A stretch of 64,000 nt of DNA from Pachypanchax playfairii. Its lineage: Eukaryota > Chordata > Actinopteri > Cyprinodontiformes > Aplocheilidae. Under the pieces are notes generated by a model, which saw only the letters and a program-made list of their open reading frames with translations, did not search any database and was not told the DNA's origin. Positions 23,375 through 37,200 of the stretch are shown here, in pieces. Position numbers and translations under genes: made by a program. Location: positions 90,248 to 154,247 of the forward strand of contig SSNP01000412.1 of NCBI GenBank assembly GCA_006937955.1, read 5' to 3'. Each line of letters opens with the position of its first letter. The stretch's first letter is position 1.

Positions 23375-24429
23375 TACAAAGAGACTTGTATTTGAGACCA
23401 AGTGGTTTATAATCAGTCTTTATGCGACACCTCAAGGTTTCACAAGATTCCACAGTAATCTGTGATGTTAAAATGACCTTATTCAACTCATTTAATGTAA
23501 ACAGACATTTTATTTTTCCAAGTACAGCAAACTGAACTGTGTTTATGGGCTTCCAGTAATCCTGACTGACTGTAATACAGGAGCATTGCTGCCACGGTGC
23601 TATGGATATGTCTACTGCTCCCTGGTCAATCCCTAATTTCACTTCTACCATAAACTGAGTTCTGACCTCCAATCAGACCACTTTCAGATATTCTCATCCC
23701 ACCACCGTACTCCCGTCTTTCCAAAGCTATGCTAGTCTTCTATCAGCAATACTCTGCTTGGTTCACATTGCATGATAATGTATATCACATATGCATTGAA
23801 TCTGTAGAGGGAAAATGGTATTAAGTTATTTAATTTAATTCTCCCCTTCTTAGTGTCCATAAATAAATTCATTGGATTATGTTAACACGATAAAAGATTC
23901 CTAGCTTTATCCTGTAGTCAGTATGACCATTAATGACATGAAAACTTCAAAGTGGACACGTCCTCGTCCTGGTGTGACAACAGGCATGTTTTAACCCTTC
24001 TCTTCTTTTGAGCTCTTCAGTTTGTTCATGCTCTTAATTGTACATAATAGAATCATTTTTCATAAAGATTTCTTTATTTTTATTCTAGCCAAGCAAAGTG
24101 TAAATGAAGTATTTAACCCTCTGTTCCCATGTGTTGTCACAATGCTTGTTTTTTTAGGCATGAAAACAGGGTTAACCATGAGAGGAGGTCCTACCTGCTT
24201 GGATTTGGTGCAAAGTGCCCATGTTGTTTGTCTGGAGCTGCTGTGCACCGAGCTGTGAAGTAAAGTCTTGGTCATGCAGACGAATGTCATGTCATTTTAT
24301 TTCTACTGTTTCTTTCACTGGTTTCATTCAAACACATGAGCTGATTCAGATCCAGTAAGTCCTGTATCAGCAGAACTACATGATGTTCATCAAGGTTCTA
24401 CATAAAACACTGTTGGAAACTTCAGGACA
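23375..24429 (+). other. ttbk1 3' UTR and intergenic sequence
   Basis: Follows the ttbk1 stop. A candidate AATAAA at 23862-23867 would give a 3' UTR of about 0.5 kb. No other gene is seen. Confidence 0.45.
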
Positions 24430-25070
24430 TGTAAGTACTTAAAGGTGCTCTGCCAAAAAAAAAATGTTTTTATAAGTTTTATGTTGAATATTTTAGGTTC
24501 ACAGGTGTTCTTAGTTCATACTGGATGTGAAAATTTCACAACAACATCTCTTTCTGTCTCTGGCTTCAGTTTATTTTTAGAGAGACTCCCAGAACTTATA
24601 ATAATGATTTTTGAAGTGTTTGTTCAAACTATTTTGAAGAGGGTGACTTTCTAAACTCTGACCAGTTTCAAAGTGAGTTTGCTATTTGAGACCGCAGATC
24701 ACTTCAATCTACAGCAAGTACTCACCCTGTAAGTAAACATGTTTATACACTTCTATTGTTAACTCAGTGTTATGCAGGTTGTTACTCGGACAGTCGTAGC
24801 GCTGTTTGTAGGAACATTTGGGAAACAGGAAGCCGTGTTCTCGTAGACCAGCTGTTAGCCAATCTGAGTCCAGCGAATTAGCATAATGAATATTAAAGAC
24901 TAAAAGCCTGAAAACAGGTCAAGCAGTTGGATTACTTTGAACTTGAATGACTGGAAATTAGTGTTTCTTAATGTTTTTTGTTATAAAATATTTCATATTA
25001 CAGGTTAATACTTTAGCAATAACCACAAAGTCATGAAATTTGTGTGACAGGTATTTTGATGTGGGCTATG
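24430..25070 (+). repeat. Unclassified repeat, copy 1 of a direct pair
   Basis: Shares blocks in order with 25620-26230. These are TGTTGAATA-TTTTAG-TTCACAGGTGTTCTTA with a CATACTGG-TGTGAAAA block, then GTTAGCCAATC-GAGTCCAGC, then AGTGTTTC-TAA-TTTTTT followed by ATAACCACAAAGTC-TGAAATTTGT. No coding capacity. Confidence 0.55.
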
Positions 25071-25619
25071 CATAGTAGCTTTAAACATGGTCCCGTCTTG
25101 AACACGTATCTGGTCTGACCTAGTTTTAGTGTTTATAATCATTATTCATAAAACTTACTTTACAATAAAATCAGATGAACTCAAGTTTTTTGGCCAAACA
25201 AATTCATATAATGTTTCAAATACAATAATTTATTCTAATTTAAAATAGTTAAATTGCTGATCGTTTACGCTTTTAAGTCCTGCAGCCAGCTGCTTGCTGA
25301 CAACATGTGTCACTCCATCGTCACACCTTTGCTTTTCAGTCGCAGCTCTCGCCAACCTTCACTGTAATCTCAGAGGAATATAAACAATGAATCGACTTAA
25401 AATCCCCATTCCACTTCAGTTGCTTCTCACAGAGCCCCAAGATAGGAAGAAAGAGTCTGTGATCCGGCTTTTTTAACTTGTCAGCCACATGGAACACCAA
25501 CTTTGCTAAATGCGGATTTCCAGGGTTTTGAAACTTGCAAGAAGACTTAATTAAGCTGCACAATAACCTTTTCTCCAACTCTACTTTGTTTATATAGCAC
25601 ACTTAAATAGGTCCTTCTA
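25071..25619. other. Spacer between the two repeat copies
   Basis: AT-rich with one 88-codon minus-strand frame at 25336-25602 that I do not recognise and do not regard as a gene. Confidence 0.35.
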
Positions 25620-26230
25620 TTAAAAAGTTGTCTCTGAGGTTTCTGTTGAATACTTTAGCTCCACAGGTGTTCTTAAATACATACTGGGTGTGAAAACAGG
25701 TCAACAACTTCTCTTTCAGTTTTAATCTCTCAAACTACGCAGGTGGCGATAAAACCCGAGTTCTCCCGAGTTCGAACGGCCTGTATCTGTTTCATCACAA
25801 CTCCTTTGTTCGTTAGTATTCAGCAGCTCCTGCAGTTGAAAAAACTCCTAGCATGCTGCTGGCTAAAAGCTGTTAGCATAAGACGTAGCAAACAGGAAGA
25901 GAGTACATGTGACGTTGCCATGCACAACAGGGCAGGAAACAGTATTCTTTGCTCTCATAGGCTAGTTTGTTAGCCAATCAGAGTCCAGCAAATTTGAATA
26001 ATGAATGGTAAATGTCCTGTATTTGTATAGTGCTTTTCTAATCATTCAGACTACTCAAAGCTGCTGCTCGAGGCCTGACGGAAGGAGCCTGAACCACCTG
26101 AATTTTAATGCAGACAGATTGAAAGGTCTGTTAATCAGTGTTTCCTAACATTTTTTAGATATAAAATGTTTCATATTACTGGTTAATACTTAAGAAATAA
26201 CCACAAAGTCCTGAAATTTGTATGAAATGG
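25620..26230 (+). repeat. Unclassified repeat, copy 2 of a direct pair
   Basis: Second, diverged copy of the block at 24430-25070 in the same orientation. It includes TGTTAGCCAATCAGAGTCCAGC at about 25970 and AAATAACCACAAAGTCCTGAAATTTG at about 26194. Confidence 0.55.
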
Positions 26231-27285
26231 CCTCTTTAAGAAAACAGAGATTAACCAAGGTGGTGCACAACAATGACAAAGCACTACATAAAATACAAAC
26301 ATCCAAATTTATAATCAGTATACAGTAAAAGCCATTGAATATAATTACGTTTTCATTAAAGATTTAAAAACAAGTAGGAAGGAAGCTTGCTTAATGGTTT
26401 GGGGAAGCTGGTTCCATAACCTGGGAGCAGCCACAGAAAAAGCCTGTTCACCCCTGAGCTTTAACCTTGCTTTGGAACCTGCAGTATCAGCTCTGCTGAT
26501 CTGAGAGCGCGGGCTGGGAAGTAGGGGGGCACCAGATTATATAGACATTTATAGGTTAAAAGCAACAACTTAAACTCAATTCTTTGTCTCATGGGTAACC
26601 AATGGAGGGACATCAGTAGAGTAATAGTCATCAATCGTGCCAAAGCATTTTGTACAAGCTGCAGACGGGAAAGAGCAGACTGACTTATACCGACATACAG
26701 TGAGTTGCAGTAATCAAGCTGTGTAGTAACAAATGCATGAATAACAACCTCCAAATCTGGCCTAAGCTGAAGTTTGGCAATTTGGCACAGTTGAAAAAAA
26801 GCATCTGCACAACTTTCTTGACCTTGAACTTGAAACATGCATCAAAAATTACGCCCAAGTTTGTTACTTGCTGTTTAGTAAGTAATCTTAAACCATCAAT
26901 ATCAACAGGAATGGAGGACGCATTTATACTCTGCTTAAAAAATAGCCCTTCTGTTTTGTTTTCGTTCAAGCTTTGAAAATTTGCTGACATCCAAGCCTTA
27001 ACCTCGTCTAAGCAGAGAAGAAAAGAATCTATCACCCTTTGGTTATTCTGTTTCACAGACACACCTGGTAATCATCAGCGAACAAATGGAAGGAGACAGC
27101 ATATTTTTTAAGTGGAAGGAGATATATAGAGAATAAAACAGGCTCAAGAATGGGCCCTTGTGGAACACCATATATAAAAGTCGAGATGATGGAGACTCAC
27201 AGTCCCATGCTTGAACAGAAAAGGAGCAATTTTGCAGGTAGGATTTAAACCAATCCCCAAAACTTCCTCTAGTAAGTTTGGTTTC
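26231..27285 (-). mobile_element. L2/CR1-type LINE 3' fragment, minus strand
   Basis: On the minus strand the translation contains VKAWMSANFQSLNENKTEGL and VTNLGVIFDACF, then DLEVVIHAFVTTQLDYCNSLYVG, then SLHWLPMRQRIEFKLLLLTYKCL. That is the order of the RT thumb and C-terminal region of the L2 branch of fish LINEs. It is spread over two frames with stops. No endonuclease or RT catalytic core is present. It ends 200 bp upstream of pex6. Confidence 0.75.
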
Positions 27286-27439
27286 ATTATTTTGTTTTGG
27301 TTAAATGACATATGTGCAACATATTAATCAGTTAAACCTGCGTTAACGTTCTCAGAGAAATTAAATTATTAAAATATAATGAAATACAACCCACAATAAT
27401 GTAATAAAAGCTTGTCTGTCAAGGAGTTCATGTACTTGT

Positions 27440-27454
27440 CCACTAGATGGCGGT
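27440..27454 (+). promoter_or_regulatory. CTCF-like site just upstream of pex6
   Basis: CCACTAGATGGCGGT fits the vertebrate CTCF core consensus CCASYAGRKGGCRSY at every position. It lies 43 bp before the pex6 ATG. Binding itself is inferred. Confidence 0.5.
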
Positions 27455-27496
27455 ACCGAGTCAAAGAAAACACCTGACTTCAGAAGAAGAACAGAT

Positions 27497-28160
27497 ATGG
27501 CGGTTCAGGTGGAGTTAGTTTGTTTACAGAGTTTTCCTTCACACCTGAGTCCTCTGGATGCTTTAATATTAAAATCTCACCTGCGTTCGGTGTTTCAAAG
27601 TGACGTGGACCCACCGACCGTCCTCTTTTTCCCAGAGCGCCCGCAGCTTTGTAACAAGACGGGGATTTTACTGCGCCTTCACCCGACAACCAAGGAGGAG
27701 CTCTGGACCTGCGGAGCTGGAAACTCTCCAGATACCTGGAACGAGTCCGAGCACCGGGTCCGGCTTTTCACCAGCAGCTACTTCCTGCGACACCACCGGC
27801 TCCAGCGGCTCAGAAGCGCTGGAACCGTCAGTCCTCTGGAGCCTGTCGACCTGAACCGAGTGGTGCTGGGAGCCCGCAGCAAGCACGTTCTCCACTGGGC
27901 CGGAGCGGAGCAGTTCACCGGCGGACTGCTGGAGCTCTGCCGCGAAGGACAGTTGCTGCTGGTCCGGCAAGGAGACCCGCTCCTCCTGCCTCAACATCCA
28001 CTATTTGGACAGGACCATGGACAGGTGAGACCCGGGAAAGCCCGAACCTCTGACCACTTACCTTTAACACTTTCAGCGTCTCCTGATTAGTTTAAATTCC
28101 TTAAAAGATTTATCGACAATCGTGAGTGCATACGTGTGTGTGTTTATGTGCATGTGTGTT

Positions 28161-28258
<98 letters not shown>

Positions 28259-31200
28259 TGTGTGTGTGTGGGTTTGTATTTCTGACCTCCTGGGGACCCG
28301 TTTCCTGACTTTTACTATCTTTCTGGGGTCCGAGGGTTCTTGTGGGGACCGAAGCCTGGTCCCCATGAGGGGGACTCCCCTTTTTAGGGTTAGGGGTTAG
28401 GTTTATAGGTATGGTGTGAATAGAGTTTTAGTTAGTCTTAGGGTTAGTTATAGATCAGTAATGGTTAAGGTTAGGAAAAGGGTTTGTGTGTGTGTGTGTG
28501 TGAGGTTGGATAATATTGACAGTAACCAGGTTTATGTTTACAAACTGTATTCAGACAGACTGTCTGTTTTCTCCCTGTGTGTGATCAGGTGCAGCAGCAG
28601 TTATCAGAACTCATTGTTCTGGACTGCAGTCCAGTAACACAGGGGAGGATCACAGCTGACACCTCTCTGGTTCTGACTGACTGCTGGGACCCAGTAGAAC
28701 TCTTAGACCCTCCCTTGCCCTGCAGACCTCTCGGACTTTGCGTGTCAGACTTTGCTCATTATGCTGACAGCCTTAACGGGGTGCCGTCTCTTCTGGACAG
28801 GAAGAGGCAGCTGGACTCGGGGCTGCTGGGTGTCCTCCCGGTGCTGGAGTGCAGGTTGGATGTCCGCGTGTGGGACACTCACCATTGGCATTGGGTGAAG
28901 GGACAACAGGGAGGAGCGGTGGATGTGGACGGTTGTGTGTTTGTGAGCAAACAGCTGCTTTTGAGACTGGGGCTGTTCAACCATGAGTGGGTGACGTTGT
29001 CAAAGCCGAGTGGATCCTACAAATCACCCACAGGACAGACGGATGTCAGGGTGTGTATCGGCAGGGAGCGTCTGGTGTCTGCAGTGGTGGTGGATCTCAC
29101 ACTCAGTCCAGAACTGCAGATCCACAGTGATGTCGGATTTATATCACCGACTCTGTGGTTCAACATGAAGGAGGGAGAAATGGTTCCTGTGAAGAGCTGC
29201 ACACTCAGGATGAAGGTGAGTCATCCACGTTTCTTTTTTTTACCATTAAGATAAACTGTTCTGTTAAGAGACTGTTTGATGAGATGAAGATGGGAAACCC
29301 TTGGCAGTCACCACTGAGTTCAGTTCAGTGTGTTCCACACACTGTTGAAGCTGATGCTTCTTATTGGAGCGTAACTGAAACCAGAAGGCAAGAATAGCTA
29401 TTTATAAATATTAAGAAGAAATATTTTGGGGAATTATTTCACAAAGAAACACAAAAAGAGACATTAAAGCAACATAAAGAGGATGAAGAGAGTTCATCAC
29501 TTAGTTCACCTTATTATTTTATGGTTGAATAACCTCTGCTGTGTATCTCTAATCTGAAAGAACAGAAAGAAAAAGATCATTCTAAATGAATTGTGAAAAT
29601 TATAATAATTATGAACTTTGTAATGATATTTTAATATTATTTTCATAAAATTTTGCTTAAAATCGACCCTCACAATCATTCAATCATTTAGTGCAACTAA
29701 CCCCCAAATCAACTTTGATTTTGCTGATAAACTGCGTGTTCGCTGGTCCGCCAGGCATTTTTAAAACAAGCAATGTGGGCGGGGTTATACTCTGGCAGGA
29801 GGTGAGATATTCTTTAACCACCTGACTGGCGACAGTTTCCCGTCACTCATTCACCTCTGTGAGGAACGTGTTTTAGCCTCTTGATTACTGAGTTATAAAT
29901 AATACAGTTTATTAAAAAAAATAATTTTAGTCCTCCGTTTAAACAAGTAAATCATTTTTACAGGCTGATTTTAGCTCGTTTATTACTGAGCTACGGTACA
30001 TCTGTGTCAGATGAAGGTTCTCAGCTGAATATAAAGTAACTGAGCTGATTCTGGATCTCACTGGCAGAAACATGTTACCTCATCATCATCATGTTTATTT
30101 ATATAGCACATTTAAACACGACATGAGAGCCGACCAAAGCGCTGAACAAAACATATAAAAAAAGCAGATAAACATAGAAAAAAAATGCAATTAAAACAAG
30201 CAGTTCAGAGGGGAAGAGAAAAAACCAGATTATACTGAATTGAAGGCCAACGTGTAGAAATGAGTTTTTAACCGAGATTTAAAAAGGGAAAGAGATGGAG
30301 AAAGTCTAATCGGGAGGAGCAGGTGATCCCAGAGCTTCGGTGCACAGACAGAAAAAACCCGTTAAAAGTTATTGAGGGACTTGAACACAAAAACCAGGAT
30401 CTTAAACTGTATTCGGAGGTGGATGGGTAATTGTAAGTGTAATTTTGATAAAACCGGTGTAATGTGTTCTCTCGGCCTAGTACCAGTCAAGAATCGAGCT
30501 GCTGCATTTTGTACTAATTGAAGGCGGGCAAGAGTAGCAGAGGAGATGCCATATAATATTGAATTTGAATAATCAAGACGGGACGTAATGAATGCATGGA
30601 CAACTGAATGAAGCCTTTTTAAAATGGGCTTGACTTGTTACTGACCTGTTACATGTTTCTCTTTCTGCAGTGAGTCGAGCATAATACTAAAACTGTTTCT
30701 GACTTTTTGAAGGTGAATCTCATTTATTTTAGACAAACAAACTGGAATGTAAAAAAGATGTTTAGTTGTTTCTGAGTAAGATGTTAGTTTTATTCTGTAA
30801 AAGCTTCTGAGCTGTTCTTCCTCTTGTGTTTTGTATCAGAGATGGAAACTCGCTCCTCCAGAGCCAGCGTGTGGACGCTCAGACAGTTTCTGTCGCTCAG
30901 CTTCTCCATCGTTCGCCACCGAGCTTCACATCCAGCCAGTCGCCTCGCCGCTGCACAACCACCTCAGCTGCTACGACGGCCTGCTGGCTGAACATTTCAG
31001 CACACCAAGGTCAGCTAACGCTCCGAGTCTGAGTGGTCTGAGGTCCGTCAGTCCAACACCTGAAACATCCTCATCATTCACATCAGAACTGATTTTAAGC
31101 AAGTAAAGACCTCACACACAAAGTTTGTATCTGGAAGACTGAGACCTCTACAGCTGGTGATGAACTCACGTACTCTGAGTCTGTTCACTGACATGTAAAC

Positions 31201-34200
31201 ATGCTTCAATCCTGCGTTTCCCTGGAGAAAAAAGTCTTGAAGAATGAAGATGAAATTCCAACACTTTATTTTTAGAATGTTAGTCGTGGAGCTCTTCCAC
31301 ACTAAATAATTTATCTGAAAAGGTCTCACAGTTTAAATTTGTGACTGTGTAAAGAAGGATGTTTCCAGTCTGACCAGCTTGTTCTGACATTGTGCAGAGT
31401 GGTTTCTCAGGGAGACATCCTGACAGTACCAGCTGAAAACCATCCAGACCTGCTGGAACATCATTCTGATGGAACCTACAGGTACCACATTAGTTTACAT
31501 AGCACGTTATTCTGGGTTCATTCAGTTCAAACTGCATCACTTTTAATCTTATGCTTTACTAATGTGCTTTTAAAAAGGATTTTTCAGTTATTCATGTTAT
31601 CTGAATACAAAGTAAATGATTTGACGTGTTTGTGAATTATTAATTCTGCTTCTCAGTATTTATTGTGAGACGTTTGACCTCTGTCAGGTGTCCAGTGTTA
31701 TACTTTAGAGTCCAGAAGTTGCTTAGCAACACTGCAGAGGAAGGAGGGGGAGGGACTTACCTTGCTGATAGAATACACACCTCCCTCTACATGGTGAGTT
31801 TATTTTTCTCTGACCTCATGTCTGGTTTCAGGAAAAACAAATAAAACAGAAAACAGGGTAAAAACAGCATTTACTGCTCTGTAACTGTCTCTGTTGTGTT
31901 CAGGTGTTGATTTTCAGTCTTAGCTTGTGTTTCAACCCAAACACTACAAACTGGACCGATGCTGCTCTCAGTCATACAGACTTTAAGTCAGATAAAGGAT
32001 CTGATGATTTGCTTTTATTGTTTTGTTTTCAGGGAACATCTACAAACAGCCCCGTACCCTGTTACTCTGTGGAGGAAGCATGTCTGTGGAGCAGCCTGTC
32101 TCCTCCAGGACTCGACAAGATTGTTGAGCTCATCAGCAGCATCATTGTGCCTCACCTGAAGCACAGGTAACTCACATCTCTGCTGAGATCTGTAATAATA
32201 AGGAAAACCACACGTCCTTCAAGTCTCTGCTAAAACCAGCAACAGATTCAGGGAATGTTGATCATCTCATTAAAACACAGTGTTAACATTCACATGTTGT
32301 ACCAAGCCGTGTTTAATTGGAGTTATTTTTATACTTTAGATTAATACATTTCATGAGTTTAAACAGCTGTTTGCTACTTGACAACTTTCATCACTATTAA
32401 CCTTTAGGTTGTTTTTTTTTCTTTTAGATTCCAACCTTTGTAAAGACGTGACATTTTTGCCAGATTTTCTGCAGGTTCAGTGTTTGATTAGTGAAGTCAG
32501 TGTTGTGTCTGGTTGTAGAAGCTCTCTGTCTGGTTGCACGCTCCTCCTCTATGGTCCTGCAGGCAGTGGGAAGACGACTGTGGTCAGAGCAGCGAGTCGC
32601 AGACTGAACCTCCACCTGATGAAGGTGCTGCTGTTAATATTGATCTGATGTAGTAAAATGTGGCTTGAGTCCCACTTTGTTTTGTGTTTGTAGGTGGACT
32701 GTGTGACTGTGTGTGCAGACACCGCTGCAGCCTCTGAGGCCAAGCTGACGTCTGTTTTTCAGCGAGCCGACGCCTTGCAGCCTTGTATCCTTCTCCTCAG
32801 AAACCTGCAGCTTCTAATCAGAGCTCGAGGAGCTCCTGAAGACAACGGCAGGGTTCAGGCAGTGCTGTTTCAGCTGCTCAGGACCACACCCACCAGGTCA
32901 GACCCTCAGAACATCATTTTCATGGGAAAAGATCAACATACACATTACATCTCTGTATCATCTGGTTTCACATGGTATAACAGCTGTAACTGTATAACAC
33001 GGTCACAAAATGTTCTGTGTTCTGGAAAAGAACGTCTCACTGTGACCTGTCTGTAAAAACATCTTAGAACTTTGATATGATTAAAGTAAAGTCTTAATTT
33101 TTCTACTAATATCTTGAAAAAACTAACTGAAATCATCTGAAGGATGTGTTTTACTGTCAGAACCTTCCTTTCTTTAGTATTAAGCATCTTTGTCATGAAT
33201 GACAGTGTTTGTCTTGTCTGATGTCTGACTACAGTGTTTTACACTGGTAAGATATCGTTTTGCAAGATCCTCGGTGCATAAAGAGGACGCACTAAGGCTC
33301 TTATGGAAAAGAAGGAGCAGTTGCTGCTTGTGCTTCACACATAATGAATAAATAACCTAGTTATAATTTGAAACAGGTATTTTTGTGATCAATTAATGTT
33401 TATTTGGAAAGTGGTATCTGCAGGAGCTGCGTGCACACACCCAACATCTGTACGGTCACTGAAGACACGCTCCCTCCCTCCGGGGTGTTGGTTCTGCCAA
33501 ATCCTCCAATAATACAAGATCAATCATCCTACGATCTCAAATACTTCTATCTTTATAACGTTGAGCACCAATCATGCGACAAAGCTGTTTATTAACACAT
33601 AATTACTAATTGGTTCAGAGATAATTTGTGGATGAAGAACACGCGTGGGTCACTGGGTCACCTTCAGAATTTCAGTTCCATGTTCTACCACTAGATGCTG
33701 TGTACACACGACGAGAGCTGTACTTATATTTAGGAACATTTCTACATACAAGTACAAACTGATAAATACCACACGATGTGTAGAATTGTTCCAACGCACG
33801 AAATACGCACAGATCTGTGCTTACGAACGATTGATAAATGAGGACCTGGTTTCCTGCTGTGTCCACTATGAGCATCCAGATTGCAGAGACACACTCAGTC
33901 TCCCTGTTAGAGTATAACTTGAGATTTTAACCAGGTTAATATAAAAACAGTGTTCCAGCATGGACAGTGTGCCATCAGAGCCTCCAAACCTTCTGTACAC
34001 TAACATTAAACCAGGCTGATCCATAGAACTGTAACTTCCCTTGTTTGTGTCGCAGTGTGGTTGTCGTGGCAACGGCTGGCAGAGCTCGGGATCTCTCTGC
34101 TGATGTCATGGCAGCTTTTGTCCATCAGGTGGAGCTGGAGAGTCCCACTGAGGAGCAGCGGCACTCCATGTTGGTCAGCCTGAGTCGAGAACTTCACCTG

Positions 34201-37200
34201 GAGAGAGACGTTAACCTGGAGCGGATCTCCAAACTCACTGCAGTACGCGATCAACTTGATGTTACCTTTCCCTCCAGTCAGCCCACGTTACAGGAACGAC
34301 TCACACATGATGTTCCTGTTCTGTGTTCCAATTACCTGTTTACACACACACAGAGGAAATAACACATCACATAAGAACTTAAAACATGATGGTGATTCTT
34401 AACATTATTAAAATTAAGTTGTTAACAACAACACTTAACAAAAAAAAAAACAGTCTCCAATATAATAAACAATCCCACGTTTGCTTTTCTTTAGAAATAG
34501 TGACTCATGGGAGATTTAAATAGTTACATTTCCAACTTCCTGTTGTTGTTAATTGTGCTCCAATTTAAATGTTGAAATGTTTTTACCTAAACAGGAAGAT
34601 TCAGTTCTTGCCCTGGTATTTTTATCTGTATCGCTGCTACATGTTTTTGTTCAAATCTTACATTTCCTGGTTCTTACTAAACTCCCATTTCAATGATAGA
34701 ACAGGATGTTCCAGCAGTTCAACATCATGATGAGCTGCGCTGTAGTCAAATCTATTAAACTCTATAAATCACACAAATATAATAAAATTAATTCTTATTA
34801 CAGTCAGACCCAACTAGTAAGTAAGTAAAACTTTATTTGTATAGCACCTATCACAGATAAAAATCACAAAGTGCTTCACAGAGGACAAAAAATACAACAT
34901 ACATCAAAAGAAAAGCAAAACAGGATAACAGCACAAGGTACATTTACATAAAATCTTGTCTAAATAAAAAGTGTCTTCAGCTGCTTTTTAAAAGAATCAA
35001 CAGAGTCAGACACACGGAGAGACGGGCAGGGCGTTCCACAGTCTGGGTGCTACAACCTGAGAGGACAGGTCACCTCTAGTTTTAAAAATGGTCTTATAGG
35101 GACCTTCAGGAGGTTTTGGCCCGAGGACAGAAGAGTGAAGAATTAAAAGGTCTGATTAATATCGTGAGGCTTGTCCATACTCTAAAAGTCAAAACTAAAA
35201 TTTTAAAATCAATTCTAAACCTGAGCGGTAGCCAACGTAAAGATGATAAAACCGGTGTTATGTCTGTTTGATCCTGTTAAAAGCCTCGCTACAGCGTTCT
35301 GGACCAGCTGGAGACGACTGACAGCTGATTTGTTAAAACAAGTAAAAAGAGACTTACAATAATCTAAACGAGAGGAAATAAAAGCACGAATAATCATCTC
35401 CAGGTCAGATTTAGAAATGTTTCTCAAATGATAAAAGCAGTTTTTTACTAGAAGTTTTGAGTGGCAGCTAGAGGTGTGCATCTCTACCTGCCTCACGATT
35501 CGATCCGATTATCTGCCTAAAGATTCGATTTAATTCTGCAATACATCACGATTCTTCGCACTCAATTTTTCAATAACTTACTACAAGCAGTCGGATATTG
35601 TTTTGAATTCTTTTTTATTACGGTATACCTGACAAAACATAAATCTTTCCACTGAGGTGAACGACCATTTTTAAAGTGTGCTGCCTATTACTTAAATAAA
35701 AAAAATGTATGTATAAAAAATACAATTTTCAGTACAGCAGCTATAAGACAGGATTCTACATTTCACATGTAGTATACCAAAACAAAAAGCATAGGCTTAG
35801 CCTGTCTATTTAAAAGTGCAAATATTCAAATAAAACAATTCCTTGTTTTTCATTCAAAGTGTGCTGGAGGACACTTGAGAACCTGGATTGAGTGGGAATC
35901 ACGATTATGTCACATGCTGCATCGATGCAGAATCGTGCACGGCCAAATCGCGATGCATCTTAGAATCCATCATTTTTCCCACCTCTAGTGGCAGCCCAAC
36001 GACATCGACTGGTCAAAAAGAACACCAAGGTTTCTGAGTCTGGTCTGGACTGAGGAGCTCAGGGACCCGAAGCACTTTGTTCTGGAGCAATAATCACTGT
36101 GTCAGTCTCTGGAGTTCAACTGAAGACAGTTATTGGCTAGCCAGACTTTAATACAATCAAGTAGGTCAGCTAACTAGTTAAACTCTCTGTCATTAAAAGA
36201 GCAGTACAGTTGATGCTAGATGTTTTTCTATCAGCACTTGGTTGTTTTAGTAAAACAGGATGAAATAGTTATTAAAACAATGTCTCACGTCTTCTTATTT
36301 ACCAGTTAGTGTATTTAAAACTGGTTAAATTGTTTGCAAAGGAGTAATAAAAGATGTTGGACACAGTCAGTCATTCTCTTTGTCTGTCTCCAGCTGTCAT
36401 TAAGTGAGAGGCGGGGTCACACCTGGACAGGTCACCTGTCATGGAGGATATAATCACATCTAATGTCCCAAATTATCGACTAAAATAAACACATTTCTCA
36501 GTGTGTTGTATTTCCTGAGACAAGCTGATGAAACACTCTTGAACTTTAATGAACATGTTTGAAGATAAAATGTTTGGACACAAACAGGATCTCTCTTATT
36601 GATAAATCAGCTGAGATCTGTGATTGTCCTTCATCTCTCTCAGGGGTTTGTGTTGGCAGATCTGAGCGCGCTGCTCGTTGAAGCTGGAAGAGCCGCCTGC
36701 AGGAGGCTGATTCACACCTGGTGAGACAAACAGGATGAAAACACTCTTCTGTTTGTTAACTGGAACTTTTATTTATTCATTATGAAGACTCATTGTTACC
36801 ATAATTCTGATGCAGTTGATGAGGTCACAAAAGTTCTGTTGTGTGTGCAGCAGTGGCCGACAGGAAGAGGATCTGTGTTCCAGCGGCGTGACCATCCTGA
36901 ACCAGGACCTGACTTGTGCACTGGAGACCCTGCAGGACACCCAGTCTAAAGCTATAGGAGCACCAAAGGTGATACTGCTCAATATAATAGTTCTGTTAAA
37001 GACCTCCAGCTGATCCAAAATACTGCTGCCAGAGTTCTGATGAGAGTTAGAAGGAGAGACCATATTTCTCCTGTTTTAGCATCACTTCATTGGCTCCCTG
37101 TAAGGTCTAGAATAAAGTTTAAGGATTTACTTTTGACGTATAAGGCCTTGAACGACCAAGCTCCAGCTTATATTAAAGATCTTATTGTTCCATATGCTCC

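Noticed and set aside
28073..28400. Open frames of CV or TH repeats
   Set aside because: Artefact of the (TG)n microsatellite in pex6 intron 1.
28360..28490. Interstitial telomere repeat
   Set aside because: TTAGGG-like units are few and irregular. They belong to a common GGGGACC-type teleost repeat rather than a telomere tract.
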